IMG/VR virus record: IMGVR_UViG_3300012928_000003
Span: 1 to 64,000 of that record
Strand: one strand, 5' to 3'
From: a virus
DNA length: 64,000 nucleotides
Notes under the pieces: generated by a model
What the model was told of the DNA's origin: nothing
What the model saw: the letters and a program-made list of their open reading frames with translations, nothing else
The model's database searches: none
Shown: positions 34,324 through 43,443 of the stretch, one piece after another
Layout: the number at the start of each line of letters is the position of its first letter
Position numbering within the stretch: position 1 is the stretch's first letter
Made by a program: the position numbers and the translations under genes

Positions 34324-35712
34324 ATGGAGCAAGAAAAGAAAAGCTTCTCCAAATTTGGAAAGTCATTTCAGGAAGACATGTGTCATCTTGTCTTGAATGA
34401 CAGAACGTTTGCAGATCAGATGTTTGAAGTCTTAGATCTAAATTTTTTGGAGCTAAAGCATTTGCGGGTCTTTGTGAGAAAGATCAAGGAGTACAGAGAA
34501 AAGTATGGAGTCCATCCCACATCTAACATTATGTTGTCCATCATACGAACGGGTTTGGAAGGAGAAGCCGAGTCGGTCAAGACAAGAATCAGAGATTACT
34601 ATGCTAGAGTATTGGCCAACGGTGAGCTTCCGGACGGTGCTGACTTCATTAAAGACACTGCTCTTGACTTCTGTAAAAAGCAAAAACTCAAAGAAGCTCT
34701 AATTAAATCTGTCGAGCTAATAAAATCTTCCTCATTCGACGAAGTGTCTAAAGTGATCGACAACGCACTAAAACTAGGATCAGACAATACTTTAGGATAC
34801 GATTATCTTGCAGACTTCGAAGCGCGCTTTATTAAAAAATCTCGTGACCCAATTACAACAGGTTGGCCAGACATTGATGACATTTCTAAGGGAGGTCTTG
34901 GGAAAGGGGAGCTTGGTGTTGTTGTTGCTCCTACTGGTGCTGGCAAATCAATGGTACTTGTACATCTCGGGTCAGCGGCACTCAAGGCCGGGAAAAATGT
35001 ACTACACTACACATTGGAACTTGCTGATACTGTTGTTGGTGGTCGCTATGATGCTGCCATTACTGGTGTGGAACTTAAAAATTTAACAGTTTTTAAAGAG
35101 AAAATCTATGATGAAATTAGAGATATTGAAGGTAAATTAATTATCAAGGAGTACCCCACAAGAAGCGCTAGTATCCAAACAATTAAAAATCACATAGATA
35201 AGCTAAAAAGGCGTAATTTCGTCCCGGATATGATCATTGTGGACTACGGAGACCTAATTCGACCAGAAAATAGCAGAAAAGATGAGAAAAGGCACCAACT
35301 CGAAACTATTTACGAAGAGCTTAGAGGAATAGCTCAAATTTGTGAATGTCCACTCTGGACTGCGTCACAAACTAACAGATCTGGGTTGAACGCAGAAGTG
35401 ATCACAATGGAGTCAATCTCCGAGGCGTTCAACAAATGTTTTGTAGCAGATTTCATCTTCACGGTTTCTAGAACCGTGGAGGATAAAAACACAAACCAGG
35501 GTCGTATCTTTGTTGCAAAGAACCGTAACGGCCCAGATGGATTGGTGTATCCACTATTCATGGACACGAGCAATGTAAAGATTAAAGTCTTGCCCAAGAC
35601 AGGCGAGACAGCAAATGATATTATCCAAAAATCTTCTGCTGAAAGGCTAGCTAACCTGAAGGAGAAGTATAAGGTTTTCAAAAAAGACAAGAAAGAAGGA
35701 GGAAAAAATTAA
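34324..35712 (+). CDS. Replicative DNA helicase, DnaB/gp41-like
   Basis: A 462-residue protein. The DnaB N-domain-like helical region is followed by Walker A APTGAGKS (near residue 203), Walker B MIIVDYGDLI (near 305), the sensor region ASQTNRSG and GRIFVAKNRNG, all DnaB-type. T4 gp41 has 475 residues. It is the 5'-3' hexameric fork helicase. The primase partner is not in this window. It overlaps the ribonucleotide reductase start by one base (TAATG). Confidence 0.92.
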   Translation: MEQEKKSFSKFGKSFQEDMCHLVLNDRTFADQMFEVLDLNFLELKHLRVFVRKIKEYREKYGVHPTSNIMLSIIRTGLEGEAESVKTRIRDYYARVLANGELPDGADFIKDTALDFCKKQKLKEALIKSVELIKSSSFDEVSKVIDNALKLGSDNTLGYDYLADFEARFIKKSRDPITTGWPDIDDISKGGLGKGELGVVVAPTGAGKSMVLVHLGSAALKAGKNVLHYTLELADTVVGGRYDAAITGVELKNLTVFKEKIYDEIRDIEGKLIIKEYPTRSASIQTIKNHIDKLKRRNFVPDMIIVDYGDLIRPENSRKDEKRHQLETIYEELRGIAQICECPLWTASQTNRSGLNAEVITMESISEAFNKCFVADFIFTVSRTVEDKNTNQGRIFVAKNRNGPDGLVYPLFMDTSNVKIKVLPKTGETANDIIQKSSAERLANLKEKYKVFKKDKKEGGKN

Positions 35713-37574
35713 TGGAACTATCAAATCAAATTTTATCAGAAATTACGGTGCATATGAAATACGCTAGGTATTTGGAAAAGCACAAAAGAAGAGAAACGTG
35801 GGAGGAACTTGTAACTAGAAATATGAACATGCATATTAAGAAGTTTCCAGAACTAGAGCTTCAAATTAGAAAAGCTTATAAAATGGTTTTTGATAAAAAG
35901 GTATTGCCATCAATGCGATCAATGCAATTTGGTGGTAAGCCAATTGAGGTAGCTCCAAATAGAATTTTTAATTGCGCATTCATGCCGGCAGACGATTGGC
36001 GTTGCTTTGGGGAAGCTATGTTTCTTTTATTGGGAGGAACAGGAGTAGGTTATTCAGTTCAAAAACATCACGTCGAGAAGCTACCAGAGATCACTCGACC
36101 AAACATGAAACGCACAAGACGATTTCTTGTTAATGACTCTATTGAGGGTTGGGCTGACGCGGTAAAGGCTCTAATTAACTCTTATTTCAGAGGAGGATCT
36201 AGATTAAAGTTTGATTATTCAGACATTCGCCCGAAGGGTGCTGCTCTCATTACTTCTGGAGGCAAGGCCCCAGGACCTCAACCCCTGCGTGAGTGCCTGG
36301 TAAAGTTAGAAGGAATGCTTTCACAGAAGGAAAATGGAGATAAGCTAAAGCCAATCGAAGTACACGATATGATTTGTCATATAGCAGACGCTGTGCTGGC
36401 AGGTGGTATTCGTCGGGCTGCTCTCATTTCTTTGTTCTCGGCAGATGACGAGGACATGATTGCCGCAAAGACAGGTAACTGGTGGGAAACCAATCCACAA
36501 CGAGGACGAGCAAACAATTCTGTTGTTTTACTTCGACACAAGATTGATAAAGAGTATTTTATGAATCTTTGGGACAGAGTAAAAGCATCAGGAGCAGGCG
36601 AACCCGGCTTTTATTTTTCAAATGATAAAGACTGGGGTACTAACCCTTGTTGTGAGATTGGTTTACGACCATATCAGTTTTGTAACTTGACCGAGGTGAA
36701 CGTATCAAACGTGGATTCTCAAGAAGATCTCAACAATAGGGTGAAGGCGGCAACATTTATTGGTACACTGCAAGCGTCATACACTGATTTTCATTATTTG
36801 CGAGATGTTTGGAGAAGAACAACAGAGAAAGATGCACTCATTGGGGTATCAATGACAGGAGTTGCATCGGGCGCCGTACTAGAATTAAACATGAAAGAAG
36901 CCGCCGCAACTGTAAAGACCGAAAATGCAAGAGTAGCAGAACTTCTGGGTATTAATCCTGCCGCTAGAACAACTTGTGTCAAGCCTGCCGGGACCACCTC
37001 TTTGACTCTTGGTACCAGTTCCGGCATACACGCTTGGCATAACGATTATTATATCCGCCGCGTCCGGGTTGGTAAGAACGAGCCGATCTATACTTACTTG
37101 GTTAAAAACCATCCAGAACTGATTGAGGACGAATACTTTAGTCCACATACGACTGCTGTTATCTCCATTCCGCAAAAGGCCCCAGAAGGGTCTATTTTGA
37201 GGACAGAATCAGCACTGCAGCTTCTCAAGAGAGTCAAGCACGTAACAGATGAGTGGGTCAAACCAGGTTTTCGCAAAGGCCAAAACACCCACAACATTTC
37301 GGCAACCATTTCAATAAAAGATGCAGAATGGGTCGACGTTGGTGAGTGGATGTGGGAAAATAGAAGTAGTTATAATGGTTTGTCGGTGCTTCCATTTTCA
37401 GATCATACTTACAAGCAGGCTCCTTTTGAGGACTGTTCGAAAGAAACATATGAGGCCCTTCTAGGATCCTTGACATCTATAGATCTTACTAAGGTCACAG
37501 AAGAAGAAGATAACACAGATCTTAAAGGTGAAGTTGCTTGCGCTGGAGGCGCATGCGAAGTGAAATTTGTATGA
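35712..37574 (+). CDS. nrdJ: Class II (adenosylcobalamin-dependent) ribonucleotide reductase
   Basis: A 620-residue protein. The active-site motif NPCCEI (Asn311, Cys313, Glu315) matches N-x-C-x-E of the monomeric B12-dependent reductases. FCNLTEVN, CVKPAGTTSLTLG and YYIRRVRV follow the RTPR pattern, and the C-terminus has a CAGGAC redox pair. The Lactobacillus enzyme has 739 residues. It makes dNTPs without an R2 subunit or oxygen. Two Fe-S assembly genes follow with overlapping starts, forming one apparent operon; a phage glutaredoxin further on (54988) could help re-reduce the enzyme. Confidence 0.92.
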   Translation: MELSNQILSEITVHMKYARYLEKHKRRETWEELVTRNMNMHIKKFPELELQIRKAYKMVFDKKVLPSMRSMQFGGKPIEVAPNRIFNCAFMPADDWRCFGEAMFLLLGGTGVGYSVQKHHVEKLPEITRPNMKRTRRFLVNDSIEGWADAVKALINSYFRGGSRLKFDYSDIRPKGAALITSGGKAPGPQPLRECLVKLEGMLSQKENGDKLKPIEVHDMICHIADAVLAGGIRRAALISLFSADDEDMIAAKTGNWWETNPQRGRANNSVVLLRHKIDKEYFMNLWDRVKASGAGEPGFYFSNDKDWGTNPCCEIGLRPYQFCNLTEVNVSNVDSQEDLNNRVKAATFIGTLQASYTDFHYLRDVWRRTTEKDALIGVSMTGVASGAVLELNMKEAAATVKTENARVAELLGINPAARTTCVKPAGTTSLTLGTSSGIHAWHNDYYIRRVRVGKNEPIYTYLVKNHPELIEDEYFSPHTTAVISIPQKAPEGSILRTESALQLLKRVKHVTDEWVKPGFRKGQNTHNISATISIKDAEWVDVGEWMWENRSSYNGLSVLPFSDHTYKQAPFEDCSKETYEALLGSLTSIDLTKVTEEEDNTDLKGEVACAGGACEVKFV

Positions 37575-37960
37575 GTTATTCCGACAAAGTAATAGACCAC
37601 TTTGAGAATCCGCGAAATGTGGGCTCTCTGGACAAAGAAGATAACCAAGTAGGTACTGCAATTGTTGGAGCCCCCGCATGCGGGGACGTAATGAAATTAC
37701 AAATAAAAGTTAATGACCAAGGCGTTATCGAAGATGCAAAGTTCAAAACATACGGTTGTGGTTCGGCCATAGCTTCTTCTTCTTTGGTAACAGAATGGAT
37801 CAAAGGTAAAACGCTGAGTGAAGCGGAAGAGATAAAAAATGTAGAAATTGCAGACTTTCTCTGTCTTCCGCCCGTGAAAATACATTGCTCTGTCTTGGCA
37901 GAGGATGCAATTAAGTCTGCCATTGAGGATTATAAAAAGAAAAATGATAACACTAACTAA
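37571..37960 (+). CDS. iscU: Iron-sulfur cluster scaffold protein IscU
   Basis: A 129-residue protein from ATG 37571, overlapping the reductase stop (ATGA). IscU features are complete: VIDHFENPRNVG, then Cys in PACGD, Cys in YGCGSAIASSSL and Cys in KIHCSVLAEDAI, plus LPPVK just before the last Cys. LPPVK is the known recognition site for the HscA chaperone. IscU builds [2Fe-2S] clusters with sulfur from IscS. No IscS, HscA or ferredoxin gene is seen here, so it must use host partners. An upstream in-frame start (37538) lies inside the reductase gene and is unlikely. Confidence 0.93.
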   Translation: MSYSDKVIDHFENPRNVGSLDKEDNQVGTAIVGAPACGDVMKLQIKVNDQGVIEDAKFKTYGCGSAIASSSLVTEWIKGKTLSEAEEIKNVEIADFLCLPPVKIHCSVLAEDAIKSAIEDYKKKNDNTN

Positions 37961-38258
37961 ATTTGCTGCAAAAAAAGTAATAACGCTTCTTGCAGATAAA
38001 AAAGAGGCTGGAATAAGGGCCGCCGTTCAGGGAGGCGGCTGTTCTGGTTTTACATATAGTTTGAAGTTTGATAACCAAGCCACCGGTGATCATATTTTAG
38101 AAAGCCATGGCGTAAAAATCTTTGTTGATTCAAAAAGTTACCTATACCTTATGGGCACAGAAATCGACTTTGTAGATGAACTTAATCAGTCTGGATTTAA
38201 ATTTATAAATCCTAATGCAAAAAGAACTTGCGGCTGTGGTGAAAGTTTTTCTATTTAA
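37944..38258 (+). CDS. iscA: A-type iron-sulfur carrier IscA/ErpA-like
   Basis: A 104-residue protein from ATG 37944, overlapping iscU by 17 bp. ITLTKFAAKKV opens the fold. The three conserved Cys are present: GGGCSGFTY near residue 33 and TCGCGE near the C-terminus. A-type carriers accept clusters from IscU and pass them to target enzymes. Single A-type (HesB-like) genes occur in some marine phages; here it stands next to a scaffold gene. It is followed by a new promoter. Confidence 0.92.
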   Translation: MITLTKFAAKKVITLLADKKEAGIRAAVQGGGCSGFTYSLKFDNQATGDHILESHGVKIFVDSKSYLYLMGTEIDFVDELNQSGFKFINPNAKRTCGCGESFSI

Positions 38259-38263
38259 AACTC

Positions 38264-38292
38264 TTGACAAACCTGTTAAAATATACTATTAT
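38264..38292 (+). promoter_or_regulatory. sigma70-type promoter
   Basis: TTGACA (38264-38269), a 17-bp spacer, TATTAT (38287-38292). It sits between iscA and a small gene whose ATG is at 38324, with GAAAGGA as ribosome site. Confidence 0.8.
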
Positions 38293-38323
38293 TGTAATAC
38301 AACTCAACAAGAAAGGATAAAAT

Positions 38324-38596
38324 ATGAGTTCTAACGACGATAAATTGCTAACCAAAGAGGAACACCTCGCAAATTACATTAAAACATTTGTAGCCATTGA
38401 GGACGCAATGGAGCCATTCAAGGAGCAGCGTAAGGATTTGCGTGAATCCTATAATGAGAATGGGTGGCTTTCAAAAGAAGAGATGAGATTGGCTGTAAAG
38501 GCTTACCGATTATATAAATCGGAAACTGATATGGAAATCTTAACAGACTACGTAAACAAGTGTCAGCGTTCTGTTGGGAGGATCAATGGTCTCTAA
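38324..38596 (+). CDS. Small charged helical protein
   Basis: A 90-residue protein, first gene after a strong promoter. It is mainly helical (EDAMEPFKEQRKDLRES, then NGWLSKEEMRLAVKAYRLYK). The layout of two helices around an NGW turn slightly recalls the GapR/DUF2312 DNA-binding family, but similarity is too weak to claim. It overlaps the GroES-like gene by 11 bp. Confidence 0.6.
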   Translation: MSSNDDKLLTKEEHLANYIKTFVAIEDAMEPFKEQRKDLRESYNENGWLSKEEMRLAVKAYRLYKSETDMEILTDYVNKCQRSVGRINGL

Positions 38597-38909
38597 AGTG
38601 GAAATGTTAAAACCAGTTAACAGGCATTTACTAATTGTGCCACACGCTCAAAAGAACGAGACTAGTTCAGGCGTTTTGTTACCAGAAGATTATAACCCAG
38701 AGCAGGATCAATACATTGAGGCATCAGTGATTGATATTGCCGCAGACTGCGACAAGCAGTTTCGCCATCTTCGATATGGCAATATTGATAACAACAGGAT
38801 TGTTGTAGATAGATCAATGATCCAAGAGGTAACCCTAAAAGACAAGACTCATTATATGATTTTAGAAAATTATGTAGTAGGGGTTTACAGGAGGCCAAAT
38901 GAGAGTTGA
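38586..38909 (+). CDS. GroES-like co-chaperonin (gp31-type)
   Basis: A 107-residue protein from ATG 38586 behind GGGAGG. The order of elements fits GroES: LKPVNRHLLIVPH (first strand), a flexible loop QKNETSSGVLLPEDY that matches the mobile loop with its hydrophobic VLL tip, a basic/acidic middle, then IQEVTLKDKTHYMILENYVVGVY (last strands). T4 gp31 replaces GroES when folding capsid protein gp23. A phage GroEL gene lies at 52841, so a phage-specific chamber is possible. Sequence identity to GroES is low, so the call is fold-pattern based. Confidence 0.72.
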   Translation: MVSKVEMLKPVNRHLLIVPHAQKNETSSGVLLPEDYNPEQDQYIEASVIDIAADCDKQFRHLRYGNIDNNRIVVDRSMIQEVTLKDKTHYMILENYVVGVYRRPNES

Positions 38910-39603
38910 TCTCTTTGGTGATGGTGTCGGTGCGGTTGAGTACATTTCACATATGGGTACGGATCTGTCAGTTGTTAATGCGGCAAGAGTCTCATTCGGA
39001 GCGGAAAAGGAAAAAGTAGATGAAAAAGATATTAAACTTATTAACTATCTCATGGCCCACAATCACTCATCGCCATTTGAACATTGTACTCTCACGTTTC
39101 GTTTTACCGTTCCTTTGTTTATTAGGAGCCAGCATCACCGGCATCGCACTTGGGCTTACAATGAGATATCTCGCAGGTATACTTCTGTAAATATTGAGTT
39201 TTATGAGCCTGATATGTTTAGAAAGCAGCATAAGTCAAACAGACAGGCAAGTACAGATGATTTGATTGATCCGCTTTTGGAATCAAGCAGGTTCGAAACT
39301 CCGACTGTGGCCTTGGCATCAGATCAGGTAAAGAGTCACCATAAAGAATGCGTAAGACTGTTTGAGGGTCTTTTAGACGCTGGTATATGTAGGGAGCAGG
39401 CAAGAGGGGTTCTACCACAGAACCTCTACACTCAATACTATGGCACTGTTAATTTACACAACTTGTTAAAATTTGTATCTCTTCGTGTGCACGAAGGAGC
39501 ACAATGGGAAATACAACAAGTTGCAAAAGCCTGTCTTAAAATCGCAAGACAACATTTCCCACGTTCTGTGGAATCCTATATGAAACACAAAATGGAGCCC
39601 TGA
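38899..39603 (+). CDS. thyX: Flavin-dependent thymidylate synthase
   Basis: A 234-residue protein. The ThyX motif RHRTWAYNEISRRY (R-H-R-x7-S-x-R type) is near residue 81, preceded by HNHSSPFEHCTLTF. A C-terminal REQARGVLPQNLYT completes the family pattern. ThyX makes dTMP from dUMP using FAD, NADPH and methylene-tetrahydrofolate. It works with the phage dUTPase (46879), thymidine kinase (61907) and reductase. It overlaps genes on both sides. Confidence 0.95.
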   Translation: MRVDLFGDGVGAVEYISHMGTDLSVVNAARVSFGAEKEKVDEKDIKLINYLMAHNHSSPFEHCTLTFRFTVPLFIRSQHHRHRTWAYNEISRRYTSVNIEFYEPDMFRKQHKSNRQASTDDLIDPLLESSRFETPTVALASDQVKSHHKECVRLFEGLLDAGICREQARGVLPQNLYTQYYGTVNLHNLLKFVSLRVHEGAQWEIQQVAKACLKIARQHFPRSVESYMKHKMEP

Positions 39604-41648
39604 TGAAAAAACTAGCACTTCTAATCTTTTTAATTTCATGCTCAGACAGTAGCGTTACTGGTAGTATACCCGACGCTGAGCGAACAAGAAGCCTCACACC
39701 AGATGCGAGAGTAAGTGATATTCAAGTGGTTCAGATCCCAGATATAACTGTCGATGCTTGGGTCGACCCGTGCGCAGATTTACCGAATACTCACCCTAGA
39801 TTCTGTGACTGTAACCCAAATTGCTGCCAGCAACAAACTTGGTACTGCCCACCAAGAGGTGTAGAAATTCAAGCAAAATACGCTATTTTAGATATTTGTG
39901 ATGAGAATCTGGAGCCGTGTGATAGAAATAGGGACCCCAACTGCCCACCTGCAGAGATCATCGAAGAAACCGGATGTCAGCATGCGTTTGACTGTCCTCC
40001 TGGCATTAATGAAGATTTCACTATTACATATGATTGTGAAATAAACGGAACGGTCGGAACACAGCAGGTTAGATGTGATAAGGGTCGTTTGCACTATGGT
40101 GAGTGTGTGACTTGTTTTGAAGAGGAGGAGGTGTGTGACGGCAACGACAACGACTGCGACGGAAACGTTGATGAAAATCAGCTTAACGCATGCGGAGGTT
40201 GCGGCCAAGTCCCAGAAGATATTTGTGATGGTTTAGATAATGACTGCGATGGAACAATAGATGAAGACCTGTTAAGGGAGTGTACAACGATTTGTAATTC
40301 AGGCCTAGAGGTTTGTGGCAATGGCGACTGGATCGGCTGCACTGCACAACGACCGATGGATGAGGAGTGCGATGGCCAAGACAACGACTGTGACGCTCTC
40401 GTTGACGAGGGTTTAAACTGTCAGTGCCCACCAGAGTCTGTTGGGGCATTGGTACCTTGTACCGAGCCTCCACTTACTTGTGGCATGGGTTTCAAGACTT
40501 GTGAGTGCGTAAATGAAGAATGCCAGGTTACTCAGATGACAGAGTGTTTTGCTCTATGCCATTGGGTCCCAGAATTAGAGGAACAGGGCACCCCATGCGA
40601 TCAATTCGTCGGCATTCCAACAAACCCGGAACTGTGTAATAATTTTGATGAAGACTGTGATTCCCTAACGGACGAGCAGCTTACCAGGGAGTGTTACACC
40701 GGGCCAGAAAACACACTTAATGTGGGCACTTGTTCCCCAGGGGTTCAAGCGTGTAACGCTGGTCAGTGGTATGGGCAAAACGCTCAAGGCCGCCAAGTTG
40801 TTGACTTGTGTGGCCAAGAGGTGGTACCCAGCCAGGAGATCTGCGACGGGGCAGATAATGACTGCGATGGCATAGTTGACTTTGGGGAAGAGATACCAGA
40901 AACAGATATCCTGTTCTTGGTAGATTGGTCCGGGTCCATGGAAAACTACATCAATGCGGTTCGCATGGCTATGAACAGATTCGCCCAAGATTTCGAAGCA
41001 GAAGATAAACTTAAGTGGGGCCTTATTGTTGGACCAAAGGCGGCCCCGGGCCCCGGGGGCACACAGGAGATGCTCATACTGCAGTCTGATATTGCAGACT
41101 TTCAAGATTTCCTAACTTCTTTTGCAAATGTTGGGCAATTTGACAATCAAACAGGAAACGAACAATTCAAAGATGCGATTATCTTAGCACTGCAAAATAT
41201 CTCAGGCGATGTACAATATAATATTGCTAATGCAACCTGGGCTAATAGGATGGGCTCGTTTCCAGAATTGAAATTTTTCAAGGTAAACTGGAGACCGAAT
41301 GCAGATAGGATCATAATACTATTTAGTGACGAATTTGCGCAATCTTTTCTAGTACCACGGGTCAATACGGATGTTGTTTGGGACGCCCTCGAAGCAACTC
41401 CAAATTTAAAGTTCTATGCATTTGCAGAGAGAAATTCTAGGGTTTGGGACAACTATGCTGATGCTGGTAATGGTTCAGTGTTTCAGTTATCAAGAAATCA
41501 ACAGCAAATGTATGATGATCTCATGTCTATTTTGGATGAAATTTGCTTATCATCTTCAGATCAAGGAGCGTTTCGTAGAACACCGTCTGGATTTTTTCAA
41601 GCATCACTTGGTGTGAGATATAATCACAAACTAGGAATATGCTACTGA
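39603..41648 (+). CDS. Secreted lipoprotein with MopE-type DNDCDG repeats and a VWA domain
   Basis: A 681-residue protein (TGATG start). The signal peptide MKKLALLIFLISC has a lipobox (LISC, Cys13), indicating a lipoprotein. A Cys-rich region follows, with five repeats of CDGxDNDCDGxxDE type (nt about 40131, 40219, 40366, 40631, 40840), which are Ca-binding-like repeats common in surface proteins of Myxococcota and relatives (MopE-like). From about residue 433 a von Willebrand A domain shows the metal site DWSGS in LFLVDWSGSM. The role is unknown: adhesion, surface alteration of the infected cell or exclusion are options. It looks acquired from a host genome (inference). Confidence 0.85.
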   Translation: MKKLALLIFLISCSDSSVTGSIPDAERTRSLTPDARVSDIQVVQIPDITVDAWVDPCADLPNTHPRFCDCNPNCCQQQTWYCPPRGVEIQAKYAILDICDENLEPCDRNRDPNCPPAEIIEETGCQHAFDCPPGINEDFTITYDCEINGTVGTQQVRCDKGRLHYGECVTCFEEEEVCDGNDNDCDGNVDENQLNACGGCGQVPEDICDGLDNDCDGTIDEDLLRECTTICNSGLEVCGNGDWIGCTAQRPMDEECDGQDNDCDALVDEGLNCQCPPESVGALVPCTEPPLTCGMGFKTCECVNEECQVTQMTECFALCHWVPELEEQGTPCDQFVGIPTNPELCNNFDEDCDSLTDEQLTRECYTGPENTLNVGTCSPGVQACNAGQWYGQNAQGRQVVDLCGQEVVPSQEICDGADNDCDGIVDFGEEIPETDILFLVDWSGSMENYINAVRMAMNRFAQDFEAEDKLKWGLIVGPKAAPGPGGTQEMLILQSDIADFQDFLTSFANVGQFDNQTGNEQFKDAIILALQNISGDVQYNIANATWANRMGSFPELKFFKVNWRPNADRIIILFSDEFAQSFLVPRVNTDVVWDALEATPNLKFYAFAERNSRVWDNYADAGNGSVFQLSRNQQQMYDDLMSILDEICLSSSDQGAFRRTPSGFFQASLGVRYNHKLGICY

Positions 41649-42421
41649 AGAGTTTCGTCATAGGCTCTTCTGTAGAGTCAGCTTACTATGCCCTGGTAAA
41701 TGATTTTTTTTTCATACCTACTCGGAAGATGCCACCAATGTTTTATAAGAAATTGGAAGTGCCTCTTATGGGGCTTCATGATGAGAAAAAAGCTTGGAGC
41801 AAGATAAATTTAATGCTAGGGTTACTCTCAAAAAGGCTAGTTTTTAGTGATAATTTCAGCATCAGGGTTTCTGATGACATCTTGCGTATTATAACAGGAA
41901 ATACGATATTTAAATATGAGTTTGACGAGCTTGTGATATTTGATCCGACCGGGGTACAGACAGAAAACGATGTAGTAAGTGCAAAAGAGGAAACTTACGT
42001 AGTTTTAGATGATTTCGAGCTGTCAAATTTGGGCCCAAAAAAGCACGAATTGCCGCCGAAGAGAACCGCAGGGCCTATAGCAAAAGATCTTCACTTCTAT
42101 TCATCAGATAGAGTTGACGGATCTAACTATATAACAGATTGTGTAGTGGAGTCGGAATTGACCAAGGAGCAATTAAATTCTTTTGATTACTCTGATTCTA
42201 TGGTTAGATTTATTGTAGAAAGACATTTGACTTCTGTGGGTATACATGGTAATCTCATGGGGCACTATGATTCTGGAAAGCCAAAATATAGAAAGCCCAA
42301 AGTAACACATGTCAAAAGGATGGTATTTCCTGTGGACAACAATGACTATAAAGATAGTGAAAAAGTCAAATTCGTCAGATTAAATTTGGGGGAGATAATT
42401 GAAAAGTGCACCAAAGGGTAG
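41639..42421 (+). CDS. Unrecognised protein paired with nucleotidyltransferase-like gene
   Basis: A 260-residue protein overlapping the lipoprotein end. FVIGSSVESAYYAL at the N-terminus could start a nucleotide-binding fold, but no complete GxGxxG is present. The middle has VFSDNFSIRVSDDIL and YEFDELVIFDPTGV. The overlap with the next gene suggests that the two proteins act together. No family recognised. Confidence 0.55.
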   Translation: MLLKSFVIGSSVESAYYALVNDFFFIPTRKMPPMFYKKLEVPLMGLHDEKKAWSKINLMLGLLSKRLVFSDNFSIRVSDDILRIITGNTIFKYEFDELVIFDPTGVQTENDVVSAKEETYVVLDDFELSNLGPKKHELPPKRTAGPIAKDLHFYSSDRVDGSNYITDCVVESELTKEQLNSFDYSDSMVRFIVERHLTSVGIHGNLMGHYDSGKPKYRKPKVTHVKRMVFPVDNNDYKDSEKVKFVRLNLGEIIEKCTKG

Positions 42422-43259
42422 AAACCTAGTAGGCATAATACCTCTAACTGGTTGGAACAATTCTTTTGACTTACCTTGGCCTGATTATCTTCACCCTATT
42501 AGACAGGGTATGTTAGCTGTAGAGAGATCGGTTTATGAGTGTGCATATGCCGGCTGTGATTCTATATGGGTTGTTTGTGGTCACGACATAGCACCAATAG
42601 TTAAAAAAAGGCTTGGTGATTATGTGATGTCACCAAGATACTTTGAAGAGAAAGAGTTTGTAAAAAATAAAGATTATCATGAAAAATGGATCCCCATCTT
42701 TTATACACCGATGTCACAAAAAGACGTGGATAGGAGAGATAGCTTAGGTTGGTCAGCTTTGCATGGAGCACTGATGGCCTTTCAGATATCAGATAAGATG
42801 AGTCAATGGGTATTGCCAACAAAATATTTTGTTTCTTTTCCATATGGGCTATATGATACATCACTGGTAAGGTCCAGTAGAGATGCAATCCGGGGGCCTG
42901 ATTCATTCTTTTTTTCGTATAAGGGAAAAACAGCACGAGATGGCTTATATTTAGGCTTTACATTTTTTCCGGAAGATTGGCCAAAATTCAAACACCACGT
43001 TAAGAATCAATGCACCGGCGGAAGTAGGGACATACCTTTTCAAGAAAGATGGTCAAGTCGTCACTTTACTCTTGACAAAATATTTAATGTTGATATAATA
43101 TCAATAGATAAGAAGATTGAGGTACCGGATTATTACAGCCTAGACACTTGGGAAAACTTACAAGAGTATTATTCTTCAGACATGAAGATCCCAAGACCCA
43201 CAAGAAAATTTATGAAACCATACTATCACAGGAGGATTATTGAAAGTGAAGAATATTGA
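42399..43259 (+). CDS. Nucleotidyltransferase-like protein
   Basis: A 286-residue protein from TTG 42399 behind GGGGGAG. The N-terminal part reads like a sugar-nucleotidyltransferase fold: LVGIIPLTGW at the first strand, then a LHPI...MLAVERSVYECA helix and GCDSIWVVCGHDIAPIVKKR. The usual GGxGTR signature is missing, so the activity is uncertain. The C-terminal half (SFFFSYKGKTARDGLYLGF) is unfamiliar. It may act in surface or base modification with the gene before it; this is inference. Confidence 0.5.
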   Translation: MKSAPKGRNLVGIIPLTGWNNSFDLPWPDYLHPIRQGMLAVERSVYECAYAGCDSIWVVCGHDIAPIVKKRLGDYVMSPRYFEEKEFVKNKDYHEKWIPIFYTPMSQKDVDRRDSLGWSALHGALMAFQISDKMSQWVLPTKYFVSFPYGLYDTSLVRSSRDAIRGPDSFFFSYKGKTARDGLYLGFTFFPEDWPKFKHHVKNQCTGGSRDIPFQERWSSRHFTLDKIFNVDIISIDKKIEVPDYYSLDTWENLQEYYSSDMKIPRPTRKFMKPYYHRRIIESEEY

Positions 43260-43443
43260 AGAAACATACAACTTGATGCCGGCACTAATAAAAGCCCACG
43301 CAGGTATGCCAGATAGCTATATTAACTTGACAACAGACCAGAAAAGGTTTATAATAGAGATGTTCGATATTGATAGGGAAGCAGTAAAAGCAACCCTTAT
43401 GGAAACTCTAGAAGAAATGAAAGGTTTAATTGATGAACTCTAG
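43240..43443 (+). CDS. Small helical protein, unrecognised
   Basis: A 67-residue protein. The start is TTG 43240 or GTG 43246; GGAGG at 43231-43235 leaves 4 or 10 bases respectively. It is mostly helical and acidic (TLMETLEEMKGLIDEL at the end). It overlaps the polymerase III gene by 11 bp, so translation of the two is probably coupled. Confidence 0.5.
   Translation: MKVKNIEETYNLMPALIKAHAGMPDSYINLTTDQKRFIIEMFDIDREAVKATLMETLEEMKGLIDEL

Noticed and set aside
40131-40880. Repeated DNDCDG coding units as a DNA repeat array
   Set aside because: Spacing is irregular and the conservation is at protein level, so it is a repeat protein, not a DNA element.
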